From Myxococcales bacterium (lineage in GTDB: Bacteria > Myxococcota > Polyangia > Nannocystales > Nannocystaceae), in assembly GCA_016793465.1 (NCBI GenBank), contig JAEUJW010000073.1:1-61889 (forward strand): a stretch of DNA of 61,889 nt, given 5' to 3'. The notes below the pieces were generated by a model, which did not search any database, had not been told where the DNA came from, and was given only the letters and a program-made list of their open reading frames with translations. Positions 1-7,828 of the stretch are shown in pieces. The number at the start of each line of letters is the position of its first letter. Position 1 is the first letter of the stretch. The position numbers were made by a program, and so were the translations under genes.

Positions 1-297
1 CACGTGGTAGCGGGTCTTGTCCTTGATGTACGGGCGGAGCGTGATGCTCATGCGGGGTGTCCCTGCCGCCCGGCCGCATTCTCGCGCCCAATCAAGCAGC
101 ACAGCGCGACTCCACGCAAGCCGCTTTCCGACCCTCCCCGGCCGGGGGAACTGATCGCGTCGAACGCGGTCCCGGACCGCCTTCTCGGTCGTTCGGAGCC
201 ACTGGGCAACGTCGGCCACGTACGCGATCTCTGGCAACGCTGAGTCAAAATCGACCACGGACGGAGATCGCTTCCGCTCGTGCTCGGCTCGATTCAC
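1..297 (-). CDS. HTH DNA-binding protein, possible recombinase N-terminus (3' partial)
   Basis: The minus-strand frame is open from about 297 to the window edge, so only the N-terminal ~99 codons are visible. Residues about 25-70 read as an excisionase/AlpA-like helix-turn-helix (VADVAQWLRTTEKAVRDRV, then PRPGRVGKRLAWS and LLDWARE). The frame then continues without a stop into MSITLRPYIKDKTRYHV, which resembles the start of the arm-binding region of a tyrosine recombinase. The start could be GTG at 297 or 258; alternatively ATG at 51 could begin a separate gene fused in frame. It lies just downstream of the long minus-strand block, a position typical of an element's integration module. The recombinase reading is inference; the HTH is clearer. 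Confidence 0.5.
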   Translation of the reverse strand, partial: MNRAEHERKRSPSVVDFDSALPEIAYVADVAQWLRTTEKAVRDRVRRDQFPRPGRVGKRLAWSRAVLLDWARECGRAAGTPRMSITLRPYIKDKTRYHV

Positions 298-406
298 GCG
301 TGCAGGCGCGAGCCCCCTCTCAACACTTTCACCCATACACCCCGCCTCCCATTCCGCATCATAGCGGCGATCACATTCAAGTTGGTGGGCGGCCAGCGCC
401 CAAACT

Positions 407-985
407 TCAGCCGCGCCGTATCGCAGCGAGTGCGAGCAATCCGAGCCCCCCGGCGATGGCGACCTTGCGCGCTGTGGTCACGGGCTGCATGACGATCTTG
501 CCCTGCGCGGAAACCTGGGCGCCGCCCGCCCACTGCGCGCCCGGGTACAGCGCGGCCGTGAGCGTCCAGGGCTCCACGAATACGAGGAAGAGATTGTCCG
601 GCGAGCCAGCGATCCGCCGGAGCTCGCGGAGCGCAGCCTCGGGATCCGCGACGTACTCGAGGACACACGAGACGAAGACGACCGCGGAGTCATCTGCGAT
701 CCCATCGATCGGACCTTTCGTCAGGTCGGCCACCTTCGTCACGGTGCATAGCGGACACCCGTTCTTGTCGATGCACATATCGCCGCAGCCGTAGGCGCGT
801 TTGATGCCGGTGTGCATGCCGGCGTCGGGATCACCGACCACGATGAGCGGGCGCCCGAGCTGTGACGCCCGGCGTGCCGCGGCGTCGAAGATGCGGCGGC
901 GGACCTCGAATCGGTGGAAAGCCATCCCAAGCTCGGCGAGGAGGGCTCCACCGAGGGCGATGCGTGCGACAGTTCGAATGCTCAT
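407..985 (-). CDS. Membrane-anchored methyltransferase-like protein
   Basis: 192 residues with hydrophobic segments at both ends (about 6-22 and 173-188). The core resembles a class I SAM-dependent methyltransferase: a motif-I-like strand (LIVVGDPDAG, residues about 48-57) and a motif VSCVLEYVADPEAALREL typical of the post-motif-II region of Methyltransf_11 proteins. The glycine-rich SAM loop is not canonical, so activity is doubtful. Cysteines cluster at GCGDMCID...CPLC. The start is supported by AGGAG seven bases upstream. It is the last full gene of the minus-strand block. Substrate unknown. Confidence 0.6.
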   Translation of the reverse strand: MSIRTVARIALGGALLAELGMAFHRFEVRRRIFDAAARRASQLGRPLIVVGDPDAGMHTGIKRAYGCGDMCIDKNGCPLCTVTKVADLTKGPIDGIADDSAVVFVSCVLEYVADPEAALRELRRIAGSPDNLFLVFVEPWTLTAALYPGAQWAGGAQVSAQGKIVMQPVTTARKVAIAGGLGLLALAAIRRG

Positions 986-1073
986 GGTTGACTCCTGCGA
1001 AAGAGGTCATGCGGCCACGCGAAGGGCCACGACCGCCGCATCGGCGGACGCCTGCGGGCGGGCTATCTACCGT

Positions 1074-1823
1074 TCATGTCTTCCCCGCGATAGCGATTCG
1101 CAGGTCCCTCTCAATGCTCGCGTTCAAGAGAACGTCGGTCGGTTCCTGCGCAGACTCCAGCCGACAGGTGAGGGGCTTCAGCGCGAGGTTCCACCGCTCT
1201 CGAACGGGCTCATCGACGGCGCCGATGTCCGCCCGCCGCACGGCCCGGACCTCGGCCTCCATGTCGAGCCATCGCTGCGCATCTTCCGTGAGGCGCCAGT
1301 ACGGGATGGTATCGAGGGTCAGCAGCTCCACCAGCATGCGACAGGTGAAGGTCGGCTCGTCGGCCTGGCGCCCGGTGTTACAGCGGATGACCGCGTCCCG
1401 CACGCATTCGCGGCAGATCACCTGATCTCCGGTGAAGAAGCAACGGGTCTCGTGTCCTCGTCGGTCGCACACGCTGCACTCAAAGACGCAGGTCGGGCGC
1501 CGGCCGACGACATAATCGGACCATCTGGAGAACGCCGTTGACGCGCGCTCCAGTGCACGAGACGCGCCCTGGAGAATCGACTCGGATCCGGCCAGCACTG
1601 CGTCCCAGGCGACGAGGAGGCGATGCTTGACGTACCCCCGCGGCAGGCGTGGGGCCCGCTCCGGGTCGTCGTGACCGCGGGACAGCGCCTCCAGATCCTC
1701 CTCGGTCTGCAAGGTCGCGTCGATGGTGCGCCGGTACCGGGGTGCATGAGTAGCCGCGTACTCTTGCAGCGACACGAGGAGCAACCCCGAGGTTTTGAGA
1801 AATTCGTCTGCAATCGGTTGCAT
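1074..1823 (-). CDS. Hypothetical protein with Cys4-type zinc-finger-like segment
   Basis: 249 residues starting at the ATG of MQPIADEF, just downstream of the AAA ATPase gene; longer readings of this frame run into that gene. The middle (about residues 112-150) has paired cysteines (FECSVCDRRG, later VICRECV and IRC) spaced like a small treble-clef or ClpX-type zinc finger. The rest is charged and probably helical. No enzymatic motif or membrane segment is seen. A zinc-binding adaptor for the neighbouring ATPase/protease genes is possible but unproven. Confidence 0.6.
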   Translation of the reverse strand: MQPIADEFLKTSGLLLVSLQEYAATHAPRYRRTIDATLQTEEDLEALSRGHDDPERAPRLPRGYVKHRLLVAWDAVLAGSESILQGASRALERASTAFSRWSDYVVGRRPTCVFECSVCDRRGHETRCFFTGDQVICRECVRDAVIRCNTGRQADEPTFTCRMLVELLTLDTIPYWRLTEDAQRWLDMEAEVRAVRRADIGAVDEPVRERWNLALKPLTCRLESAQEPTDVLLNASIERDLRIAIAGKT

Positions 1824-1837
1824 GATTGACGCTTCCT

Positions 1838-2914
1838 TCACTTCATCGGCGGTACGCCTCGGGTGGCGGATGTCTGGGCCGGGTGGGCCGCGAGGTAGCG
1901 GAGCAGGTCGGCGTACTGCTCGCCCTCGTTCCAGCGGTGGGCGTGCTCGCGGGCCATCGTGAACCAGGGGAGCGTGGTCGGCTTCGTCTGCGAGAGCGCG
2001 GCCTGCAGGTGCTCTGCCCGCACCGGGACGTCGGCGCGCGACGAGAGCGACGCATCGATCGCCGCATCGACGGCCTGCTCCACCAGGAGCTCGAGGTCGG
2101 CCCCCGAGAAGCCCTCGGTGCGCTCCGCGATCGACTCGAGGCCGAGGTCCCCGGCGATCGGGCGTCCGGCGAGCTGGATCCGCAGGATCGCTGCGCGCGC
2201 CGTATGGTCCGGCGGCGGGACGAACAGAACCCGGTCGAAACGCCCGGGTCGACGAAACGCCGGGTCGACCGCCCACGGCACGTTCGTCGCGGCGAGCACC
2301 AGCATGCCTTGGTTACCCTTGGCGAACCCGTCCATCTCCGTGAGGAGCTGGGAGACGATGCCCGAATGCGTGGACTCGCGGTGCTGGGTGGCGGCGAGGC
2401 CGTCGAGCTCGTCGAAGAACAGCACCGACGGGGTCCTCGCCCGCGCGTCGGCGAAGATCGCCGCGAGCTTCTGCTCGCTCTCCCCGAGCCATTTGTCCAG
2501 CACGTCGCTGATCGCGATGTTGATGAAGCGCGCGTTGCACTGGCCGGCGGTCGCGCGGGCGATGAGCGTCTTGCCGCAGCCGGGCGGGCCGTACATCAGG
2601 ATGCCGCCGCCTGCACGCTTCTTGTAACGCTCGAAGAGTTGAGGCTCACGAAAGGGGGTGATGATCCGCCGCTCGATCTGCCGCTTTAGTTCGTCGTGAC
2701 CGCCGACCTCGTTGAACGTGATCCCGGAACGGTCTCGCTTCTCCGGCCGCGGCGAGGTGGTCATGGAGAAGCGGGCGCGCCCGCTGCGGATCGCGTGCAC
2801 GAGTTGACAGGCCGCGGCCCCGGCCAGCGCCCCCATGGCGACCTTGGCCCACGTGGGGGCACCCGTGATCCACGGGGGCATGTCGCCGTGATCGTCTTGC
2901 TTGTGGGGCTTCAT
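1838..2914 (-). CDS. Membrane-anchored AAA+ ATPase (FtsH/Cdc48-like)
   Basis: 358 residues. A predicted membrane helix at about 24-42 precedes one complete classical AAA module: Walker A GPPGCGKT (109-116), Walker B VLFFDELD (164-171), sensor LAATN (207-211), and the SRH arginines in RRPGRFD (221-227). A helical lid follows (GFSGADLELLVEQA). The module resembles FtsH and Cdc48 domains, but there is no HExxH protease domain, so it would act as an unfoldase or remodeller. A ClpP/SDH-type protease and a possible zinc-finger adaptor lie nearby. It is not a packaging ATPase by motif. All catalytic residues appear intact. Confidence 0.9.
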   Translation of the reverse strand: MKPHKQDDHGDMPPWITGAPTWAKVAMGALAGAAACQLVHAIRSGRARFSMTTSPRPEKRDRSGITFNEVGGHDELKRQIERRIITPFREPQLFERYKKRAGGGILMYGPPGCGKTLIARATAGQCNARFINIAISDVLDKWLGESEQKLAAIFADARARTPSVLFFDELDGLAATQHRESTHSGIVSQLLTEMDGFAKGNQGMLVLAATNVPWAVDPAFRRPGRFDRVLFVPPPDHTARAAILRIQLAGRPIAGDLGLESIAERTEGFSGADLELLVEQAVDAAIDASLSSRADVPVRAEHLQAALSQTKPTTLPWFTMAREHAHRWNEGEQYADLLRYLAAHPAQTSATRGVPPMK

Positions 2915-2932
2915 GTTCGCCTCGGGGTCCGG

Positions 2933-3691
2933 TCACTTCCCGGCGAGCGACGCCTCCACGCCGCGTGCCCACGCGACCATCCACGGCTTCGGCTCACACG
3001 TCTCCGCCTCCTCCTTCTTCATCGCCGCGAACCGGTCGAAGAACGCGGCCAAACGCGCGGACCCCTGCTTCTCGCGCTCGGCGAACGAGGGGAGCGGCTC
3101 CCGCCGCATGTACGGCACGTGCTCCGGCGGGAGGAGACCCACGCGGTGGAGCACCTCGGCGGCGAGCTCACGCATGGCCCTCGCACCCGCCGAGGCGGCA
3201 CCCAGCGGCGACGCCCAGACAGGGCGGAGGGTCCATCCCGTGACCGCCAACTGGTCGCATCGCGTCAGGACGACGTCCAGGCTCCTGAGCTCGAGGGAGA
3301 GCTGCTCGTCCGACAGGGAGACCCCATGCGAGTAGTTGCGGAGGCGCATCGCCTCGCCGGCGATCGTCTCCGCCGTCGCCCTGGCGCAGTCTTCGGCGGC
3401 GGCCCTGTCCACCGGGATGATCGTGAGGCTCGGCCGGAGGACCTCGACGGACTTCGCGCCCGTGCCGACGTCGATCACGATCAGGTCGACGTCGGTCGGA
3501 AGTTCCTCGCTCAGCGCGTCGATCCAGCGGATCCCCGCTGGACGCATCCACGGACAAAGGTCGTTCCGCTCGTCGATCGAGGCGCCCACGACCTTGAGGC
3601 CGAGCTCGGCGGCGAAGAAGAGAAGGTGTGCGGCGATCGTGGTACGACCCACGCCGCCGACGATGTCATTACGAACAACGACGATCTCCAT
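2933..3691 (-). CDS. ParA/MinD-like P-loop ATPase
   Basis: 252 residues. The N-terminus MEIVVVRNDIVGGVGRTT has the ParA/MinD deviant Walker A layout, but the signature lysine positions hold valine/isoleucine and arginine (GGVGRTT instead of KGGVGKT). A Walker B-like strand, VDLIVIDVG, lies at about residues 67-76, and LTIIPVDR resembles the usual IVPxxP region. Such proteins position DNA, plasmids or membrane complexes. The R-for-K change suggests weak or absent ATP hydrolysis. Its start overlaps the stop of the 3691-4191 gene by one base. Confidence 0.75.
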   Translation of the reverse strand: MEIVVVRNDIVGGVGRTTIAAHLLFFAAELGLKVVGASIDERNDLCPWMRPAGIRWIDALSEELPTDVDLIVIDVGTGAKSVEVLRPSLTIIPVDRAAAEDCARATAETIAGEAMRLRNYSHGVSLSDEQLSLELRSLDVVLTRCDQLAVTGWTLRPVWASPLGAASAGARAMRELAAEVLHRVGLLPPEHVPYMRREPLPSFAEREKQGSARLAAFFDRFAAMKKEEAETCEPKPWMVAWARGVEASLAGK

Positions 3692-4191
3692 TACCGTTTC
3701 TCCTGTCTGGTTGCTACCTTGTCGGTCTTAATCGATGGTTGGCGTCCGTCCTTCAGCGCCTCCCACGAGGGCCAGCGATGAGACTTGAGGGGGCCGAATC
3801 CGCCGAGGTCCCCGAGCATCGCAGAGGTCATCTCCTCGTAGCGCGCCTCGTCGGGCTCGGCGATCGGACGCCGCCGGATGTAGGCGGGCCCTCGCTGGGC
3901 GGGGAACACGGGGCCGTCGTAGAACTTCTTGACGTACAGGAACCGGGCATGGAAGTGGAAGACGGTCCACTCCTCGTCGTACCTCGTGAAGTCCGCCCGG
4001 GCGGTCAAGAATTCGATCGCGGCGCCGTCGAAGTATGTGTCGTCACCCACATAGTAGATATTGCCGTAGGCCGGGTATCCGTCCGTGGCGCACGGCGCGG
4101 CGCCACGACGAGAGAACATCATCCCGCCGAGAAATCCCGCGCCGACGCTCATCACGCCCCCGAACACAAGCCACTGGTTCGCGCGGGTCAT
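3691..4191 (-). CDS. Small membrane-anchored hypothetical protein
   Basis: 166 residues. One N-terminal membrane segment (about 7-26, rich in Gly and Val) is followed by a soluble region with aromatic-rich strands (GNIYYVGDDTYFDG, TVFHFHARFLYVKKFY). No family is recognised. It lies in the tight string between the protease-like and ParA-like genes, with short overlaps on both sides, so it is probably co-translated. Its single helix at one end matches many neighbours. Confidence 0.6.
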   Translation of the reverse strand: MTRANQWLVFGGVMSVGAGFLGGMMFSRRGAAPCATDGYPAYGNIYYVGDDTYFDGAAIEFLTARADFTRYDEEWTVFHFHARFLYVKKFYDGPVFPAQRGPAYIRRRPIAEPDEARYEEMTSAMLGDLGGFGPLKSHRWPSWEALKDGRQPSIKTDKVATRQEKR

Positions 4192-4901
4192 GGGCAGCCC
4201 TCCTCTGGGATCTGCCGCCGCGCGCGACGCTCGTCATCGACGAGGCTCGCCCACGCTGGTTCGGCGGTCTCGACCGGGATACCGAGGGCCTCGAGCTGCG
4301 CGGTGTGGATGGGCCACGCGTGCGGGGCCGACTCGCCCATGAAGACGCTCATCGCCCGCTCGACCGCGGCCGGCGAGGCGCCCGCGAGGCGGGCGGTCAG
4401 CGTCTGTCGCAGGTAACCCTCGACCGCAACGCTGTACTCGGCGGCGAGCGGGTGAAGAGGGTTCGGCTCGCGGTCCTGCTTCGGCGTGATGTGCCGGGCG
4501 CGCTGGCCGTAGATGAGAGGGTCGACGGCCGACAGCGCGGCGTTCTTACCGAGGCGCAGGCGCTGGGCGTTGAGCGCGAGGATGGTGCCGCCCGAGAACG
4601 CCATGTAGGGGACCACAGCGGTCGACCGCTCGAATCGGCGGAGGGCGTCTGCGATCAGCACGCACGCCGCGATCTCGCCGCCGTCCGTGTGGAGGACGAG
4701 GTAGACCTCGTCGCCGCGGATGTGCTCCATCCGCTGGAGCACGTCCTCGGCGAAGCGCATCGTGATGACGGGGGTGACGATCGGGATCACGTGACGCGGG
4801 GGGCGTGGGTTGCGAGCGCGGTCATGAAGCCAGGTGAGCGCGCCGCCGATGAACGCGGAGGCCAGTGCCGAGCGGAGGACGGGATTTCGAGACATGCTCA
4901 T
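4188..4901 (-). CDS. ClpP/crotonase-fold serine protease, SDH-proteinase-like, membrane-anchored
   Basis: 237 residues. After an N-terminal hydrophobic segment (about 10-24) come signature pieces of the SDH_protease/S49-ClpP group: LVLHTDGGEIAA (oxyanion region, 68-79), MAFSGGTILAL with the probable nucleophile Ser103, and SAVDPLIYG (124-132). These match the arrangement 'HTPGG ... MSGGT ... DPQI' of that family. A membrane-bound peptidase acting near the envelope is likely. It overlaps the gene before it by four bases and shares the block with a membrane-anchored AAA+ ATPase, so they may cooperate. Confidence 0.82.
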   Translation of the reverse strand: MSMSRNPVLRSALASAFIGGALTWLHDRARNPRPPRHVIPIVTPVITMRFAEDVLQRMEHIRGDEVYLVLHTDGGEIAACVLIADALRRFERSTAVVPYMAFSGGTILALNAQRLRLGKNAALSAVDPLIYGQRARHITPKQDREPNPLHPLAAEYSVAVEGYLRQTLTARLAGASPAAVERAMSVFMGESAPHAWPIHTAQLEALGIPVETAEPAWASLVDDERRARRQIPEEGCP

Positions 4902-5764
4902 GCTCCAGCCGGCGCTGCTGCCACGGCGCCGCGCCGGGATGCGACCGTGAGGACGTAGGTGGTGAGGCCCAGCGTGCCGATCCCCGCGAGGACGTAGGGG
5001 GCCCAGGCGATCACCTTCGCCAGCGCTCTGGCCGCGTTAAGTGAACCGTCAGCGACGTCCGTCGCGGTGTCGACGACCTTCGTCGCCGCGGTCTCGAACT
5101 TCGTGTAGAACCTCGCCAGCGGGTTGTCGCGGAGGAAGTCGATGTCCCAGGTCCGGATCGCCGTCGCAAAGAACGGATCGTCGGACGGGTCCTTGTCGAA
5201 CATGCTCCCGTCGTTCGTCTCGCCCTGGTTGTCGATGAGGATCAGGATCGCGGGTGAGGCACCCTCGTGAGGTAGCATCGTGAGCCACGGCTCCTTGGTC
5301 CACGTCTTCGAGATTCGGCCCATCGTGCGGCTGTACTCCACCTTCGCGTCCGTGGTCGCGCCGTCGAACGCGACCGCGTTGAGCGCCCGGACCAGATCGG
5401 TGAGCGGCTCGCGGTCGGCTGGCGGGATGAGGGCCAGCGCCGTGTAGCGCGTGCGGAGGTCGCGGTTCGGGTTGCCGATCGCGCTGGCCAGGGCGAACCG
5501 GGCGGCGGGTGGCTTGCCGTCGTCGGTGCGCAGGTGCCATTTGGGATGCAGGAGGTACAGAATGCCCTCCTCGCGGATCTTGTCGCCCCACCGCGCCTCC
5601 TTGTCGGCGTTCGCCTGGGCGATGCCGTCCTTCGTCGCGGAGCTGTAGACGGCGTTGAGGATGAGGAGCGCCTCCCACTTGCGGGCCTCGATCTCCGCCA
5701 CCGGCAGCGCCGCGAGCTCGGCGACTTTCTTCGCCAGGATCGCGATGTCCTTGTTGTCAGCCAT
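4898..5764 (-). CDS. Hypothetical protein with C-terminal membrane anchor
   Basis: 288 residues from the ATG of MADNKD; this start overlaps the upstream stop by eight bases (ATGGCTGA). An N-terminal helical, charged region is followed by a mixed domain containing TKEPWLTMLPHEG and ILILIDNQGETNDG. The C-terminal part is amphipathic and Ala-rich (KVVDTATDVADGSLNAARAL), ending in a membrane helix (about 258-280). I recognise no family. The topology suggests a cytoplasmic or virion-interior domain tethered to membrane. Confidence 0.6.
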   Translation of the reverse strand: MADNKDIAILAKKVAELAALPVAEIEARKWEALLILNAVYSSATKDGIAQANADKEARWGDKIREEGILYLLHPKWHLRTDDGKPPAARFALASAIGNPNRDLRTRYTALALIPPADREPLTDLVRALNAVAFDGATTDAKVEYSRTMGRISKTWTKEPWLTMLPHEGASPAILILIDNQGETNDGSMFDKDPSDDPFFATAIRTWDIDFLRDNPLARFYTKFETAATKVVDTATDVADGSLNAARALAKVIAWAPYVLAGIGTLGLTTYVLTVASRRGAVAAAPAGA

Positions 5765-7538
5765 GGGGATCCCCGCTCTCCGGCGTCGTGGAATCGTCAT
5801 CGTCGTCCATCGAGCCGTGCAAGCGAGCTCGCTCGCGGGCTTCCTGCTCGGCGCGGCGTTGGGCTGGAGTCGGCGATGCCGAGGCGGTCACCGGTGGCGA
5901 TCCTGAAAAGTAGGACTCGAGCGACGCCGACAACGAGGGCGCTGCGGCTGGTGTCGGGCGGACGGTGGGTGGAGAAGTCCCGCCGAGCGGTGCGAAGTTG
6001 CGGACCACGGTGAGCGGCCTCGTCGGTGAGGGAGCGGTCGGACCGGCGGGCGCCGGAGCCCTGGCGTTCGGCGCTGGGTCGCGGGAGAGGGCCGCAGGCA
6101 GCGAGGGCGTGGTGGTCGCCGCTGCGGTCTCCGGGATGGCAGGCGCCTCCGGAGTCGCGGGCGCCGGATCGGAAGCGGCCGCGGTCTGCGAGAGGGTGCT
6201 CGTTGCCGGCAGTGCGGACCCCTGGGTGTCAGGCGCCGGCGAGGTCGCGGGCGCCTGGACCACATTCAGCGCCGGGTCGCGCGAGGCGGCCGGGGTCTGC
6301 GCCGGCGTGGCGATTTCCGGGTGGTCTGTGGTGGGCCCGGAGACCACGGCGACGGCGACCGCAGCGGCCGGTGCCGCCGCGGAAGTTCTCGCCACCGCGG
6401 GCGCGGGCGCTGCCAAGGTCGACCTCGAGAACATCGACGTCAGCGGTCGGGGCGTGCTCTGGGCGGCGCCGTCCTCCTGGGTCCGCCGCGATGGCGCCGG
6501 GAACGTCGGCGTCTTCTGCTCGGCGACCACGACCGCGAGGCGGTGCACGGTCTCACCCAGGCCAGCGATCATCTCGACGACCTCCCGGATCGCGCCGGTC
6601 GTCCTGGCGTGCTCATCCTTCATGATGCTCGCCTGCTGGGCGAGGAGTTCGCGGACCTCGGCGAGCGCCTGGCCGTCGTCCGCGCCCTGCCTCGTCGGCT
6701 CGGTCCGCGACGCGATCAACTCGGCAAGCGTCTGCCGGTGCTCCGCGAGGGCGTCCTGCACCGCCGCGGCCTGACGCGTCTGTGCGGCCTCCATCTCGGC
6801 GCGGAGCTGGGCGAAGCCACCCTGAACCGCCGCGGTGTGGCGCGCCTCCGTGGCCTCCAGGATGGTGCCGAACTGGGTGATGAGCCCCTGCATCGACGCA
6901 GCGTGACGCGCCTGTGCAGCCTCCATCTCGGCCCGGTGCTCGGCGATGAGCTGCTGGGTCGCCTCGGTTTTCTCCTCGGATGAACGGAGGAGCGGCGGCG
7001 GCGTCGGCGGAGGCAGATTCAGCGTCGGCGCTTGCCTCTCGGATGAAGACGTCCGGGGTGCGCTCGCCTCGACCGACTGCGCCGTGAAGGTCGGCGGCGG
7101 AGCGGCGGTCGCGGCCGGACTCGGTGGCGGCGCCGTATCCTGCGGCGTGACGGACTGCGCCGCGGGGAGCACCACCGCGGGTGCCGAGGCCGCGTGCGAC
7201 GAGCCGGGCGGCGGCGTGACGGGCGGCGACGCGGGTGCGGAGACCGCGTGCGGCGAGCCGGGGGGCGCGGCAGCCGGGATGTCCGCGGCGTGGGCGTAGA
7301 CCGGGACGAGCCGACCCTGCTCGGCCTGATAACACACCAGCACGAGGTCATTCGTGGCCCCCTGAGCAGGGGGTGGGCTCGTCGCGGCGGTGGCCTGCAT
7401 CGTCGCGCCCGGAGGCGCGGACGCGGCTTGCTGCGCGTACATGGCGCGCCGCCTCATGCGGCTCTCATTCCAGCCGAGGAGGCCTCCTTGCAGACGGGCG
7501 AGGAAGTCCTGCGAGCCGTAGATGGGGTTCTCGAACAT
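5757..7538 (-). CDS. Coiled-coil, Ala/Pro-rich repetitive protein
   Basis: 593 residues starting at MFENPIYG, with AAAGGA six bases upstream. The short N-terminal region is followed by an Ala/Pro-rich linker. Residues about 215-300 form a heptad-like coiled coil built of imperfect ~28-residue repeats (RAEMEAAQARHAASMQ, GTILEATEARHTAAVQ, RAEMEAAQTRQAAAVQ). After another predicted coil (REVVEMIAGLGETVHRLAVV) comes a long Pro/Ala/Thr-rich C-terminal half. This is the architecture of an elongated fibre, tether or scaffold; no enzymatic motif is seen. Confidence 0.65.
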   Translation of the reverse strand: MFENPIYGSQDFLARLQGGLLGWNESRMRRRAMYAQQAASAPPGATMQATAATSPPPAQGATNDLVLVCYQAEQGRLVPVYAHAADIPAAAPPGSPHAVSAPASPPVTPPPGSSHAASAPAVVLPAAQSVTPQDTAPPPSPAATAAPPPTFTAQSVEASAPRTSSSERQAPTLNLPPPTPPPLLRSSEEKTEATQQLIAEHRAEMEAAQARHAASMQGLITQFGTILEATEARHTAAVQGGFAQLRAEMEAAQTRQAAAVQDALAEHRQTLAELIASRTEPTRQGADDGQALAEVRELLAQQASIMKDEHARTTGAIREVVEMIAGLGETVHRLAVVVAEQKTPTFPAPSRRTQEDGAAQSTPRPLTSMFSRSTLAAPAPAVARTSAAAPAAAVAVAVVSGPTTDHPEIATPAQTPAASRDPALNVVQAPATSPAPDTQGSALPATSTLSQTAAASDPAPATPEAPAIPETAAATTTPSLPAALSRDPAPNARAPAPAGPTAPSPTRPLTVVRNFAPLGGTSPPTVRPTPAAAPSLSASLESYFSGSPPVTASASPTPAQRRAEQEARERARLHGSMDDDDDSTTPESGDPHG

Positions 7539-7549
7539 GACGTGTCCTT

Positions 7550-7828
7550 TCACCGGCGGCGACGAGTGCCGCGCAGGCCGAGCGCGGATCGCTCCGCGAC
7601 GACGGTGTACGTACCGGGGTTGATGATGAAGAGCGGCGCCCGTGGCGTCGTGTGCAGGCAGTACGCCGCGGGCTCGCCCGCCTGCTGTCTGGTGATCTGC
7701 AGGCACCCGCGCACGAGCACGAACGCGACGCACTCGCCGGGCTCCACGACCTCCACGCAGTATTCGCCGCGGGCCATGACCAGGGCGTCGAGCTGCATCG
7801 AGCCGGCATTGGCGAAGTTAATCTCCAT
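7550..7828 (-). CDS. Small beta-rich hypothetical protein
   Basis: 92 residues, mostly alternating hydrophobic strands (MQLDALVMARGEYCVEVV, CVAFVLVRG, APLFIINPGTYTVVAER), ending in basic residues. It resembles a small beta-sandwich or barrel subunit, but no family is recognised. Its start overlaps the end of the M23-like gene by 11 bases, suggesting translational coupling. Confidence 0.55.
   Translation of the reverse strand: MEINFANAGSMQLDALVMARGEYCVEVVEPGECVAFVLVRGCLQITRQQAGEPAAYCLHTTPRAPLFIINPGTYTVVAERSALGLRGTRRRR

Noticed and set aside
1838..2914. Reading the AAA+ protein as a viral packaging ATPase
   Set aside because: Its motifs (GPPGCGKT, FFDELD, RRPGRFD) are those of classical FtsH/Cdc48 AAA proteins, not of FtsK/HerA or terminase ATPases.
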